Shown: positions 1 to 9,519, numbered from the stretch's first letter. The stretch: 64,000 bases of DNA from Alcanivorax sp. (GCA_022565695.1 JAIUME010000002.1:248001-312000), one strand, 5' to 3'. Notes: generated by a model not told the origin, from the letters alone. Numbers and translations: made by a program.

Positions 1-3000
1 CAACGCGTAGCCAGTGCCGTTAACACCTCGGGATTGATTGAATATATGCCCGCGCGGGGTACACCGAAAACGGCCCAAGGCGGGATTCTCTAACGGCGCC
101 CAATCCCCTTCTGCATCTACCCAGGGCTGTTCTACGGGGACAAAATGCTGGGTGCTGATATCATTTGAAGGGTCTTGATAGAAGTCCACTGCGAAGCCGG
201 CCGGGACCAGAAATTGCCTGAGATTCTTCTCGTGGCACTTGATTTCCGCGCCACACTGGTCGCAATGAAGCGCGCCCTTGAGGTTTAGCGCCGAACCACT
301 CGAGCCACAACTGCTGCAGCGCCAGGCAAAGCGAATTTCCTGGATCTCCTTTGCGCCCTGCTCGCTCGCGGGAATATGCCAATTGAGCGTCACACCTGCG
401 GACCTGTACATCAGACCGTCCATAACGATTTCAGAGCCTGGCGCATACTCACGCAGCGCCGTAACAATATCCCGGCTTGCCAGCTCCCGGCGTTGAAAAC
501 GGTTGTCCTCGCGGGATGACTCAGAGCGACGACGCTGCTGCTCTCGTTTGAAACGACCAATCGTCATGTTGTCGAAAGACGTAATATTGGTAGGGAATCC
601 ATAGGCGGGCAGAAACCCCTCACCCGCCAGTTCTCGCAAAAGATATTCGCCCTTCAACCGTTCCTTTTGCATCCGGACTGCCATCACGGCAGGCTCCCTG
701 TCAGAGCCCGAGCGGGCCAGCGATTCTTCCTCCTGACAAAGATTATCGTGGGTTCTCAGCCAACGCTCGTTGATCGCTGAAAGCGCATCCGCCGAACCAT
801 CAAGCAATCGATTGACGGGATAGCCATCAAAGATACTATGCCTGCAGATCTCTGCCAGACCCGACTTGAGTTCGTCAAGATCAGATCCACCCCCGGAGCG
901 ACACCAGGCGATAAACCTTCTGGCAACAGAGGGATCGCCAAGGAAGAACGCACCACAGGCAAGTTTCAGCTGTTCACCACCGGAGGCATCCAGCACCCCC
1001 AGTAGAAACTTCGATAAGAAGTAGGAATTGATATGCCGAGCCGTAATCACTGGACTATCGAGCGCAACACGAGGCGCTGGAAGCGCCGTATCAAAAGCCC
1101 AGCGGCTATTGGCAAACACCCCTTGATCATGTGGATTGGACTTGCAAACAGTCAGAGCCAGGGATCGTGTTTCCTTGCGCCGACCGGCGCGCCCTGCTCG
1201 CTGAAGGTAGTTGGACGGGTGCGGTGGGACATTGTTCATCGCTACCATACTGATGCCGCCAATATCGATCCCCATCTCCATGGTAGTGGAGCAAGATAGC
1301 AGGTTAATATCGCCAGCCTTGAATGCTTTCTCGTACCCGTCGAGGGTCTTCGAGTCTTGCTGAGCGGAATGCTCTGCGGTGGTGTAATACAGGGATAGCT
1401 CTAGCACCATGTCATGCAAGGTGCCCCACAAACCCTCCCGGCGAAGATCGGCAATCTGCGGCTGAGCATTCAGCCAGGCTCGTGCCGTCTTTATACGATC
1501 CAGGTCATCAGTCACATCGGAGAATGGCTTGTCATACACAGGCATTGAAACTTCTCGACAGGTCGCCACCTCAGGGGATGCATGGTGAGGGAGATACGGA
1601 GTCACGCCGCGTAGTGTGGTGTCCAGAAACCGTCGAGTAACCGGACAGACCCAGGCTGTATCGATTACACGAAATGCGAGCGCATCCAAAGGCAAGGTGC
1701 GGCCATCATCACCGAGTTTAAGAAGGCCCAACCGAACAAGATCGCCCCAGGCAGCCTGCAGGATCGCATCAATACGATCCTCAGTTGTTGGAGCCGCCAT
1801 ATCAAACTGCAAGACGTGGGCAATCAGCCTGATGATAAGCGTGCGCTGCTTACCCGTAGCGAACCGTGGCCAACGACGCTGCCGTGGTCCAAGCTCAGCC
1901 TCGCTGGAAGCAACGATCTGCGACTGTGGAAATGGCACCCCGAGCCAGGCCCGCCAGTTCAGCGGAATCGCCAGAGAGCCGCCACTCCTGATAAAGAAGT
2001 CCAGCGTTAACTTGAGCAGTGTCCGCCATTCGTCAATAGTCAAATCAGCAACACCCTGAATCGTCTCCGGCACTCTCTCTATCTTGGCAAGCGCGGGATA
2101 ATCGACAGCCACCAGCCCCATGGACTCCAGGTTGTTCAAGCGCTTGGGACGCCGGCCAAACTCTCTGATCAAGAACATGCTGGCCAGTTCAACAGGACCA
2201 GCGGATTCGGAGAAGACCTCAGGTGCAACCCGAGCATAATGACGATGCATCCAGTTGAAATCACTGCCCTGACTGGCGAGCAACTTGGCAAGCTCAAAAA
2301 ACATAACTGGCGCCGGTTCTTCAAGCGCGGATAGCTCGGCTCTCTTTCTGTCTATTAGCTCCCTCAGACCGTCATTCGGACTGGCTTGATGGGCTTTATC
2401 AAGCAACTCAATTTCACGCGATATTTTTTCATACTCCCCAGCTGCAGAGGCTTGCCCGGCCTGAAGCACGAGATGATAAATCAAACCGCGCACGCGACTT
2501 CGCTCGGCATCCTGCTGCAATCTTGCCGCCATTCGGGCGGTTCCCTGGCGGCTATCATTGAACGTAAGCAAACGGCGGCCCCGGCCCGGATGTGAAGCGG
2601 CCTGATCACCGTCAGGAGCAAACTCCAGCAAGGTTGGCATCACCATTGAGACCACAAATGGCGCACCGATCCGTGCAGAGCGGAAAAGTGACCTCCCCTG
2701 CTCAACTGCTTTGCATGACGGACATCCCAGCCCACCCCGATCTTCCTCCCTGACCTGAAGTTGCAAGACATCCGGACTGTTCGCGACTATCTTGCGGGTC
2801 TCCCGATCGACACACATCTCGCCAACATGTTCGCCGGATCGATTGAAAACCAGGACTTTGCCAAAACCACCGTCCTGCTCCTCGGCATCCGTGCCATCCT
2901 CATCCCCATCCTCCTGATCGTCGGTAGACGATTCTGCCTCTATATCGAGCTCAAACTCGTCTATGGCGGCACGGTCAGGAACGTGAATTAGCTGCTGAGC

Positions 3001-4569
3001 ATCGCCTGCCGCCGCCATTAGAGCGACCTCACCGCACTCATCACAGCTGACCACCGGGTAAACCGGGGATCCACAGCCACAATGCTTGCGGGGCTCAAGG
3101 TAGGTTGTACCAAAAGGCCAGTCGGCGTGGTCGAGGGCAGAACCTTTTTTCTCTGGGCATTCAGGATCCGCGCACGCCCAAAGGCCGGAGACGGTCTGAT
3201 GAAACAGATGTGCCCGAAGCGGGAGAAAGCAATGTGACTCGCCACGACGTTTGGCCGGAGGCGAGGATGTGCCGGAAAGCAGATCAAGCCACGCCAGCGC
3301 CTCACTTTGCTGATCAGTTGACCCGTTACTTTTGTCCCCAAATATAGCTGCGCAGACCTCCGACAAACGCGCCACCGCCGGGCGACCTTCTCCAGCTGCA
3401 AACAGCCCTCTGATTGCCCGTGCGACGGGGTGATTGACGAGTGCCTGATAGCGCGCTTCAGACACAGTCTCGCCAGCATCAATAGCAGCAAGGTCGGAAA
3501 GGCTCAGTTCTGACTTAGCCACACTTTCGACATGTTCAGGGATATCTCGCCTTCCCGCCACCAGGTGTACCCGGTCGTAGGGCACGCCACCAACTTCCGC
3601 GAGAAAACGACGGAGCTGCTCGCCTGCTGGCCCACTGGGATCGCCGATGGTCGCAGATGTGGCCACAAACCGTACCTGCTCCGGCTTGACACCAAAAGCT
3701 AGTAGCACACGGCGAATCAGCAGTGCGGCTTCAGCTGCCTGAGAACCGACATAAGTGTGCGCCTCATCGAGGATCACCCAGCGAAGCTTGCCCTGTGACT
3801 GCTCGAGTATGGGACGATCAACGGTTCGGACCAGCATATACTCCAGCATGCTGGCATTGGTCACCAGGATAGCCGGAGGAGAAGCTCTCAAGCTACTCCG
3901 ATCCTTGACTTCACACGACCACTCATTCTTAGATTTGGCCGGCAATACCTCGGGGGTATTACCGTTATAGAGCGCGAAGCGCACATCGCCGTCCAACCCG
4001 CCTGTCCAGGCACGCAGCCGCTCGCGCTGGCTATTGATCAATGCATTGAGGGGATAAAGAAAGAGCGCCTGTACGCCCACCAGCGGATCTTTCTCTACAC
4101 GAGTCTGACGAACGAGATCGTTCAGGACCGGCACGAGAAAGCACTCCGTCTTGCCCGAGCCGGTTCCACTCGACACGACCAATGACTCAGCTGGGTCGTT
4201 CGTGAGAAGACGCCAGGCCGCCTCTTGGTGGGAATATGGCGACTGTCCGGATGGAAAGCGATACTCGTCTGCCAACTCAGGCGGAGGCGAGTCCATGGCC
4301 GTCACCAGTCGCTTCTCGAGCAACCCCGACTCGGCCAGGCTGTGCATGGTCGAATTGGCCTTCTGCCAACCAAATACAGCTTCAAAGGTTGGATCAGAAA
4401 GGAAGGCGCCTTTTTTGCCGTGAGCACCGCCAAATACATCCGATAGGTGTTCTCTCAACGGTGCATTGGCGAAACCCAGGCGACCGAGCGTTGAGTGTTT
4501 GGCTCTGTCAGAGAGGACCCTGAAAAGGTCGGAGAAATAGGCGCTTTGACCAGCATCGTTACTCTTCAT
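1..4569 (-). CDS. druE: Very large SF2 DEAD/DEAH helicase with zinc-binding motifs, DruE-like (3' end outside window)
   Basis: At least 1523 residues are encoded and the frame is still open at the left edge. The start is the ATG at 4569, 11 nt inside the end of the upstream gene, so the two are probably translationally coupled. Visible helicase motifs are Walker A GTGSGKT (residues 135-141), DEAH (268-271), TSAT (304-307), MEMGIDIG (1097-1104) and QRAGRAGR (1123-1130), which together make a complete two-lobe ATPase. Cysteine pairs at 497/499 with 509/512, 616/619, and 1418/1421 with 1436/1439 suggest several zinc sites. An acidic stretch covers about residues 540-566. This layout, with a C-terminal zinc region likely to be DUF1998-like beyond the window, fits DruE, the common helicase of Druantia anti-phage systems. 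Other large helicases of this type (for example in DISARM) remain possible. The helicase call is certain; the system name is inference. Confidence 0.75.
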   Translation of the reverse strand, partial: MKSNDAGQSAYFSDLFRVLSDRAKHSTLGRLGFANAPLREHLSDVFGGAHGKKGAFLSDPTFEAVFGWQKANSTMHSLAESGLLEKRLVTAMDSPPPELADEYRFPSGQSPYSHQEAAWRLLTNDPAESLVVSSGTGSGKTECFLVPVLNDLVRQTRVEKDPLVGVQALFLYPLNALINSQRERLRAWTGGLDGDVRFALYNGNTPEVLPAKSKNEWSCEVKDRSSLRASPPAILVTNASMLEYMLVRTVDRPILEQSQGKLRWVILDEAHTYVGSQAAEAALLIRRVLLAFGVKPEQVRFVATSATIGDPSGPAGEQLRRFLAEVGGVPYDRVHLVAGRRDIPEHVESVAKSELSLSDLAAIDAGETVSEARYQALVNHPVARAIRGLFAAGEGRPAVARLSEVCAAIFGDKSNGSTDQQSEALAWLDLLSGTSSPPAKRRGESHCFLPLRAHLFHQTVSGLWACADPECPEKKGSALDHADWPFGTTYLEPRKHCGCGSPVYPVVSCDECGEVALMAAAGDAQQLIHVPDRAAIDEFELDIEAESSTDDQEDGDEDGTDAEEQDGGFGKVLVFNRSGEHVGEMCVDRETRKIVANSPDVLQLQVREEDRGGLGCPSCKAVEQGRSLFRSARIGAPFVVSMVMPTLLEFAPDGDQAASHPGRGRRLLTFNDSRQGTARMAARLQQDAERSRVRGLIYHLVLQAGQASAAGEYEKISREIELLDKAHQASPNDGLRELIDRKRAELSALEEPAPVMFFELAKLLASQGSDFNWMHRHYARVAPEVFSESAGPVELASMFLIREFGRRPKRLNNLESMGLVAVDYPALAKIERVPETIQGVADLTIDEWRTLLKLTLDFFIRSGGSLAIPLNWRAWLGVPFPQSQIVASSEAELGPRQRRWPRFATGKQRTLIIRLIAHVLQFDMAAPTTEDRIDAILQAAWGDLVRLGLLKLGDDGRTLPLDALAFRVIDTAWVCPVTRRFLDTTLRGVTPYLPHHASPEVATCREVSMPVYDKPFSDVTDDLDRIKTARAWLNAQPQIADLRREGLWGTLHDMVLELSLYYTTAEHSAQQDSKTLDGYEKAFKAGDINLLSCSTTMEMGIDIGGISMVAMNNVPPHPSNYLQRAGRAGRRKETRSLALTVCKSNPHDQGVFANSRWAFDTALPAPRVALDSPVITARHINSYFLSKFLLGVLDASGGEQLKLACGAFFLGDPSVARRFIAWCRSGGGSDLDELKSGLAEICRHSIFDGYPVNRLLDGSADALSAINERWLRTHDNLCQEEESLARSGSDREPAVMAVRMQKERLKGEYLLRELAGEGFLPAYGFPTNITSFDNMTIGRFKREQQRRRSESSREDNRFQRRELASRDIVTALREYAPGSEIVMDGLMYRSAGVTLNWHIPASEQGAKEIQEIRFAWRCSSCGSSGSALNLKGALHCDQCGAEIKCHEKNLRQFLVPAGFAVDFYQDPSNDISTQHFVPVEQPWVDAEGDWAPLENPALGRFRCTPRGHIFNQSRGVNGTGYAL

Positions 4570-7500
4570 CTAGAACACCATCCGTATAACATCTGGCTAT
4601 GGTCTGGTTAAAGGCTTCTTCAAACCAGAAAGGGTCAAAAGCATAGCCACTCTTAACGGCATGAATATTGGAGGCGAGCTCGCGCCAATAGCTCGTATCC
4701 CCCCTGGCCACCTGCACTGCCAGTAAAATTGGCATGTTCGCGACCCAGGCTTGGTATTCGAGCTCAAACTGGTGCAGATATTTCTCGTCCAATGGCGTCA
4801 GATCATAACTTTCGCATGCATTGATGACGTCAGGGGGCCAGTCAACCCGTTCAGCGTGCTGGCGTCGAAAGTTCATCAACAGGCAATCAGACCCGCCAAA
4901 CATTACGTTCTCCGCATCATGGCCTATCACGATACGAAGAAGATCAGCAGTCTTCTTCTGCTCGGGCAGGTAATCTGCAGAAACGATACCGAGCAGATAG
5001 GAGAGCGCCGGGCAAACAGTCTGCAGGTTCTCGACCCGGTCGGTGACATGGATGCGAAATACCCCCTCTACGCTATCAGGGGGAAAACTGCTCCGGCACT
5101 GCTCCTGCAGCAGCCGGAACGCACAGCGCCAGTCGGAGGCGGTGACAAGCTCCCATGCAAAGGGCAACTCCTTCGAGAATCGCCCAACAAGGTCCTTTGG
5201 CAAGTTCCCAAGTCGTATCGCCAGAGCAGCCATAGCCTGACTGGAGCGTGCAAAACACCGCCAAATATCGAGGGTCGCCAACGGCAACTCGGAAACATGC
5301 GTATACAGGCGCTCCACGTAACGCCAGCCTTCATGAGAGAAATCAAGGGCCATTTCGCCCAGACAGGCCAGGATCGCCGCTGATCTATGTTCTGGATCAG
5401 GAAGGCTTACTGCGGCCGGTAGCCCTGAGATCTCCCTCGGGTCAACTGGCATGCTCCAGATGGTAGAGCGAATAAATCTTGCCGCCTCCCCCTCTGGAAA
5501 GATCAGCCAGTCGCCCCCCTCATGCTCTTGCGGCGAGAATTGCCAGCTGCCGGTATGCTGGCCTTCAGTCAGAATCGGCTGCAGGGTTGACGGCTCATCT
5601 TCAGGCGACTGCAAGCGCACGGCATTAAGGCCAAGGGCCGAAAGGTCCTGCAGGCTTCGTTCATGCCGATTAGTCGACGGTATGCCGACTGATGATGCGT
5701 TCTTTTCCAACCCCGTTGAGTAGCGTGCGATATCAAAGCTGAACTCGCTCTGGCCATTGGCGTGGATTTCAACTCGAACTTTTGAATCCGGGGAGTCATC
5801 TGCGGAAAGCAGCTGATATACGTCATCAAGGTAGTCCTGGAGACGCAACTCCATCGCTACACCTTCCGGCACTGACTTCAAGGGGTACCGCCTGTACATG
5901 CGCGATGATCGATTGGAAAGCTCCAGAGAATAGCGTGCGCCCGGCAAGGCTGAGACCAGCATGAGCCGAGTGCCCACAATGTCAGCCAAAGCGATCAGCG
6001 AGTCGCTTCCAAGCTCCTTTCCCGATGCAGAGAGCAACCGTGCACCTCGCGCGGGGAATGGCACTTTAAGCATGGCCGGCTGAGAGGTATGTCGCCAGAA
6101 CACCTCAAGATCAAGGATTGCCGGGGCGCGTTGCCCCGCTGGCACTTCAACATGAAGTCTTATCTGGCCATCTTCAGTTTGCTGACACTGCTGCTCCACG
6201 CCTTCGGAGGTGACCCGAGCACCATCCGCTTTCCAATCGTCGAAGAGTATGTCGCCGGATCTAGCATCAACGGGCAAAAGCCTCACATTGGCGTGCTGGC
6301 CAAGCACCAGTACCTTGCCGCGGAACTCGATGTCACCGTGGTCAGGATAGCGCACCAGAACGGGGCCTATTCGCCCAACCTGCCCAGCAGCACCCCAAGC
6401 GCTCACACCGGCCCTGCCTGCGACTTTTCGGCTCACACCTTCGTCGTCCACCCTGTAGAGCTCGGGCATGCCTCTGAACGCAGTAACCGGTTTCCTGAAA
6501 TCAAGCCAAACTCGATCTCCCCTCCAGCTAAAGCTTTCCTCCTGAACCCCAGCTTGCCCAGTTTTAAGGTGAAACTGAAGACCGCCAGGCAATGACGCAC
6601 GAATTTCACCACGCACCTCGAGTACCTGGCGACCGAAGGTGGCCAGATTGAATGCTTCCCCCACTTCGGTATTCCCGATTGGCTCGACTTCCGAGCCCGC
6701 CGCCAGCGCCACCCAGGCGCGCTCTGCAGCAATACTGCCGGAGCCCTGCTTGATAAACCTCAGTTCGCTCGCCTGATCAACGAAGATCCAGGGCAAATCT
6801 TCATCCAGCGGCTCGCCCTTTTCCGCAGTAACACAGATCGCACCCCCGCCGGGGGTAGTCAGCTGCAGGGTATGTTCTTCACACGCGAATTCCTCCGCCA
6901 ACTCCCAGGATTGCTGGTGCAGGCGATATTGTTCTCGGCCACTCAGCTTTCTTATTGATGCATTGAAGGACTGATCACCCGCAAGCAGAGAAATCTCGGC
7001 AACTCTGGGATTGTCGTCATCCCCCAGAGAAAAAAGCGAGGCGAGTTCTTTAACCGACAGATAAGGCTGGAGCACCAACCTGGACTTCAAGGCAGCTCCG
7101 CCTCCTTCCAGAGGATCCAGATACCGCTCAATGGGGAGAACCTGTCTCCGATGCATCGGGGCAAGATCAGCTACATCCCTAATTAGCTGTTCGATAATGC
7201 CCTGTGCGTGTTTGTCATCCACGGGAAGCGGAAAACGGTCGCGCCAGCCTTGCACCCTTGCATCCAACACGGGGATGGCGTCCTGGCTTGATTGAAGATT
7301 AGCTTCTTTTTTCAGGCGCAGAACTGTCCAGACAACATCTGCCAGCAACGTATAGATCTCGGCCCGACGATAGCTTTTAGGAAGCATATCGCACAGGCTC
7401 TCGACCCAACCTTCAATCAGTTCGCGGGTCACACCTTCTTGCCTGGCCAACCGGAGAACACGACTCAGCAGACGCCCGACACCCCCTCGAGCCCTGGCAA

Positions 7501-7948
7501 GCAGAATGAGGGGCAGCCCACCCTGAACAGCGACGGTGCCAAGAAAGCGCAGCGCGCCGCTACGATGAGTCTCGATGCGCCAGGCCCTGAGGCCTCGTTC
7601 CACGAATTTACTGCGCTCGGAGGGTGACCAGGCGTGATTGCCTGCGCCGAGATCGCGCAGAATAGGCTCCCAGTTAAAACCTGAACCATCGTAGCGACGA
7701 CGCCACCACTCCGCAGCGTAAAGGACGAACAATGAATCGAAAGCCCGGAGTCGAGCCATTTCAGCGAGGCCGAATGATTCGACTAGGCGCTCTATACAAT
7801 CGTGAAGCAGGGTCTCTAATTGATTGAACTGGTCATCTGTAAGCCTATAGAGATACAAGGATCGGCCATCTGGATACTCCAATCCCTTCGCTGCTAGTAG
7901 TGACTTTTTCCAATCACTAAATCGGCTGAAACCACCCTCTCCCCCCAT
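4559..7948 (-). CDS. druH: Large protein of unknown fold upstream of the helicase, DruH-like
   Basis: The product has 1129 residues. An ATG at 7948 sits 7 nt after an AAGGGA ribosome site; a GTG one codon upstream is the alternative. No catalytic motif or membrane segment is evident. The first 250 residues look helical, with a conserved-looking patch EWWRRRYDGSGFNW at about 81-94. The middle (roughly 350-720) is rich in alternating hydrophobic residues typical of beta-sandwich domains, and the C-terminal third again looks helical. Its stop overlaps the start of the large helicase, so the two form one unit. A large domain-less protein immediately before a giant helicase is the arrangement of type III Druantia (DruH, DruE). 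The E. coli YjiT family is a remembered relative that I cannot verify here. Base composition is lower in GC than the core genes, consistent with transfer. Confidence 0.6.
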   Translation of the reverse strand: MGGEGGFSRFSDWKKSLLAAKGLEYPDGRSLYLYRLTDDQFNQLETLLHDCIERLVESFGLAEMARLRAFDSLFVLYAAEWWRRRYDGSGFNWEPILRDLGAGNHAWSPSERSKFVERGLRAWRIETHRSGALRFLGTVAVQGGLPLILLARARGGVGRLLSRVLRLARQEGVTRELIEGWVESLCDMLPKSYRRAEIYTLLADVVWTVLRLKKEANLQSSQDAIPVLDARVQGWRDRFPLPVDDKHAQGIIEQLIRDVADLAPMHRRQVLPIERYLDPLEGGGAALKSRLVLQPYLSVKELASLFSLGDDDNPRVAEISLLAGDQSFNASIRKLSGREQYRLHQQSWELAEEFACEEHTLQLTTPGGGAICVTAEKGEPLDEDLPWIFVDQASELRFIKQGSGSIAAERAWVALAAGSEVEPIGNTEVGEAFNLATFGRQVLEVRGEIRASLPGGLQFHLKTGQAGVQEESFSWRGDRVWLDFRKPVTAFRGMPELYRVDDEGVSRKVAGRAGVSAWGAAGQVGRIGPVLVRYPDHGDIEFRGKVLVLGQHANVRLLPVDARSGDILFDDWKADGARVTSEGVEQQCQQTEDGQIRLHVEVPAGQRAPAILDLEVFWRHTSQPAMLKVPFPARGARLLSASGKELGSDSLIALADIVGTRLMLVSALPGARYSLELSNRSSRMYRRYPLKSVPEGVAMELRLQDYLDDVYQLLSADDSPDSKVRVEIHANGQSEFSFDIARYSTGLEKNASSVGIPSTNRHERSLQDLSALGLNAVRLQSPEDEPSTLQPILTEGQHTGSWQFSPQEHEGGDWLIFPEGEAARFIRSTIWSMPVDPREISGLPAAVSLPDPEHRSAAILACLGEMALDFSHEGWRYVERLYTHVSELPLATLDIWRCFARSSQAMAALAIRLGNLPKDLVGRFSKELPFAWELVTASDWRCAFRLLQEQCRSSFPPDSVEGVFRIHVTDRVENLQTVCPALSYLLGIVSADYLPEQKKTADLLRIVIGHDAENVMFGGSDCLLMNFRRQHAERVDWPPDVINACESYDLTPLDEKYLHQFELEYQAWVANMPILLAVQVARGDTSYWRELASNIHAVKSGYAFDPFWFEEAFNQTIARCYTDGVLDEE

Positions 7949-8424
7949 CACCCATTCCCTTGTCTACTGCCAAAACCACGTATTCAGTGGACTGCCGAAA
8001 TGATGCCCTGGCTCGCATTGTCTCGGGCTATCTTCAGCCCCCCCGCTGCACCCCAAGCAGCTCGACTTGGCCCGCTTTCAGATCTGAGCGCACTCTGATT
8101 TCGCTGCGATACCCGCCGTCTTTTTATACTATTTGTGAAGCATCAGAAATAGGTGTGATCCACATAATCGATCCATTTGTCTACCTTAAGCCGATAATCT
8201 GTTCCTCAGTGAATCGCTTCTTCATGCTCAATCTCCTTGTAGCAGGCAATCGACTCTGAAGTCAGGTGCTACTCAAACAGGAGGGGGACGTAGGTAGAGT
8301 GCGAGGGTAGAAGAAGAGCAAAACGGAGCCACATAACTAGGCGCCAACTAGGCAACAAAGTGTAGATCGAACCTATTTGGGTATTGTGTCTTTTGGAGAA
8401 AAACACCTAACTGTTTGATTTAAT
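7949..8424. other. Island-core junction, non-coding apart from an IS remnant
   Basis: This 476-nt stretch lies between the defence-like operon and tRNA-Leu. It is AT-richer than the core. It contains the start of an IS3-type transposase gene (8181-8225, minus strand) and probably the promoter of the left-hand operon; a TATAAA box on the minus strand near 8125 is a weak candidate. No intact gene is supported on either strand. Confidence 0.6.
8181..8280 (-). mobile_element. Remnant of an IS3-family element (start of orfA plus IS end)
   Basis: Reading leftwards from an ATG at 8225, the codons give MKKRFTEEQIIGLR and then a TAG at 8181. The first 12 residues match the well-known N terminus of IS3-family (IS407-type) OrfA transposases, which normally continues into a helix-turn-helix. 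Here it stops at once, so only the element's beginning survives. A Shine-Dalgarno-like AAGGAG precedes the ATG. The DNA to about 8280 probably includes the terminal leader of the IS; the exact outer boundary is not defined. Confidence 0.6.
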
Positions 8425-8511
8425 TGGTGCCCGGGGCCGGACTTGAACCGGCACGTCCCGAAGGACAAGGGATTTTAAGTCCCATGCGTCTACCAATTTC
8501 GCCACCCGGGC
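8425..8511 (-). tRNA. tRNA-Leu (UAA)
   Basis: An 87-nt class II tRNA read on the minus strand, from GCCCGGGTGGCG at 8511 to an encoded CCA at 8425-8427. It has a long variable arm, a GGTTCAAGTCC T-arm and anticodon TAA. It is the last tRNA of the Gly-Cys-Leu operon downstream of pgsA, the same order as glyW-cysT-leuZ in E. coli. Its 3' end faces the accessory island, making it the likely integration target. Confidence 0.96.
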
Positions 8512-8580
8512 CGGGTGAGGCAGGTGCCGGCTGGGCCGGCGGTCGTACTCGGCTCCAAACATGGAAGCCGGGAAAGAAGA

Positions 8581-8654
8581 TGGAGGCGCGGGTCGGAATC
8601 GAACCGGCGTTTACGGAGTTGCAGTCCGCTGCATAACCACTCTGCCACCGCGCC
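8581..8654 (-). tRNA. tRNA-Cys (GCA)
   Basis: A 74-nt tRNA on the minus strand from GGCGCGGTGGCAGAG at 8654 to an encoded CCA at 8581. The anticodon loop CTGCAAC gives GCA, and the T-arm is GGTTCGATTCC. It is the middle member of the tRNA operon. Confidence 0.96.
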
Positions 8655-8692
8655 TGAAACAAAAAACCCCGGAGATCCCGAGGCTGGCAATC

Positions 8693-8767
8693 TGGAGCGG
8701 GAAACGAGATTCGAACTCGCGACCCCAACCTTGGCAAGGTTGTGCTCTACCACTGAGCTATTCCCGC
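8693..8767 (-). tRNA. tRNA-Gly (GCC)
   Basis: A 75-nt tRNA on the minus strand from GCGGGAATAGCTCAG at 8767 to an encoded CCA at 8693-8695. The anticodon GCC lies in the loop CTTGCCAAG, and the T-arm is AGTTCGAATCT. It is the first member of the operon, about 40 nt after a strong promoter. Confidence 0.96.
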
Positions 8768-8815
8768 TTGATCTGTCTGCTGTGCTGATAGGTAAGCACT
8801 GGAGCAGCGGCGAGG

Positions 8816-8843
8816 ATTCTACCGCAGGCTACCCTGCTGTCAA
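8816..8843 (-). promoter_or_regulatory. Strong sigma-70 promoter of the tRNA-Gly-Cys-Leu operon
   Basis: On the minus strand a perfect TTGACA (8838-8843) is followed after 16 nt by TAGAAT (8816-8821). A transcription start near 8809 would give a leader of about 40 nt to tRNA-Gly. Confidence 0.8.
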
Positions 8844-8901
8844 GCCAACATTACACCTGTGTTGGCTGACCGCACAAACTTTACCCACTTCCTTTCCTGC
8901 G

Positions 8902-9519
8902 TCAGCTCTTGTGCCGCTTCGGCCACAGTTGCGGCCATGCTGCCCGCAAATAGCTCATCATCGACCACAGCGTCAGCGCCATGGCGACATACAGCAGGCT
9001 GTAAGAGAACCACAGGAAAGGCGTCATCAACAGTTCCCCTGCCTTGGTCTTGCCCGGCGTCTGGACCAGCAATGCGGTAATCGCGGCAATCTGCACCACC
9101 GTCTTCACCTTGCCGAGCCAGCTTACCGACACTTTTGCCCGCGCGCCGATCTCGGCCATCCACTCACGCAGCGCCGATACCGCAATTTCGCGAGAAATGA
9201 TCACCACAGCCGGTATCGCAATCCAGGCGGTGGCGTGGTTCTGCACCAGCAGCACCAGCGCAGCAGCCACCATCAGCTTGTCTGCCACCGGGTCCAGGAA
9301 GGCCCCGAAGCGGCTGGTAAGCTGCATGCGCCGGGCCAGATAGCCATCAAGGATGTCGGTGATGCCTGCCGCGACGAAGATCCCGGCGGCAATCCAGGCG
9401 CTCCAGTCTCCGGGCATATAAAACGCCAGCATGAAGACCGGGATGGAGGCCAACCGTGCCAGGGTCATGATATTAGGCAGATTCAGGCTGGGTGGTGCCG
9501 GGTATGGATTCTCAGGCAT
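8902..9519 (-). CDS. pgsA: CDP-diacylglycerol--glycerol-3-phosphate 3-phosphatidyltransferase
   Basis: A 205-residue integral inner-membrane enzyme that makes phosphatidylglycerophosphate, the committed step to phosphatidylglycerol and cardiolipin. The CDP-alcohol phosphotransferase signature DG-x2-AR-x8-G-x3-D-x3-D is present around DGYLARRMQLTSRFGAFLD. Several hydrophobic helices follow. The ATG at 9519 has a GAGGAG element upstream. It lies downstream of uvrC on the same strand (49 nt apart) and upstream of the tRNA operon, the usual gammaproteobacterial arrangement. Length is normal for the family. Confidence 0.97.
   Translation of the reverse strand: MPENPYPAPPSLNLPNIMTLARLASIPVFMLAFYMPGDWSAWIAAGIFVAAGITDILDGYLARRMQLTSRFGAFLDPVADKLMVAAALVLLVQNHATAWIAIPAVVIISREIAVSALREWMAEIGARAKVSVSWLGKVKTVVQIAAITALLVQTPGKTKAGELLMTPFLWFSYSLLYVAMALTLWSMMSYLRAAWPQLWPKRHKS

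Noticed and set aside
7960-8259. Plus-strand frame of 99 codons upstream of the defence-like operon
   Set aside because: It is the antisense of the IS3 remnant and flanking DNA, with no ribosome site.
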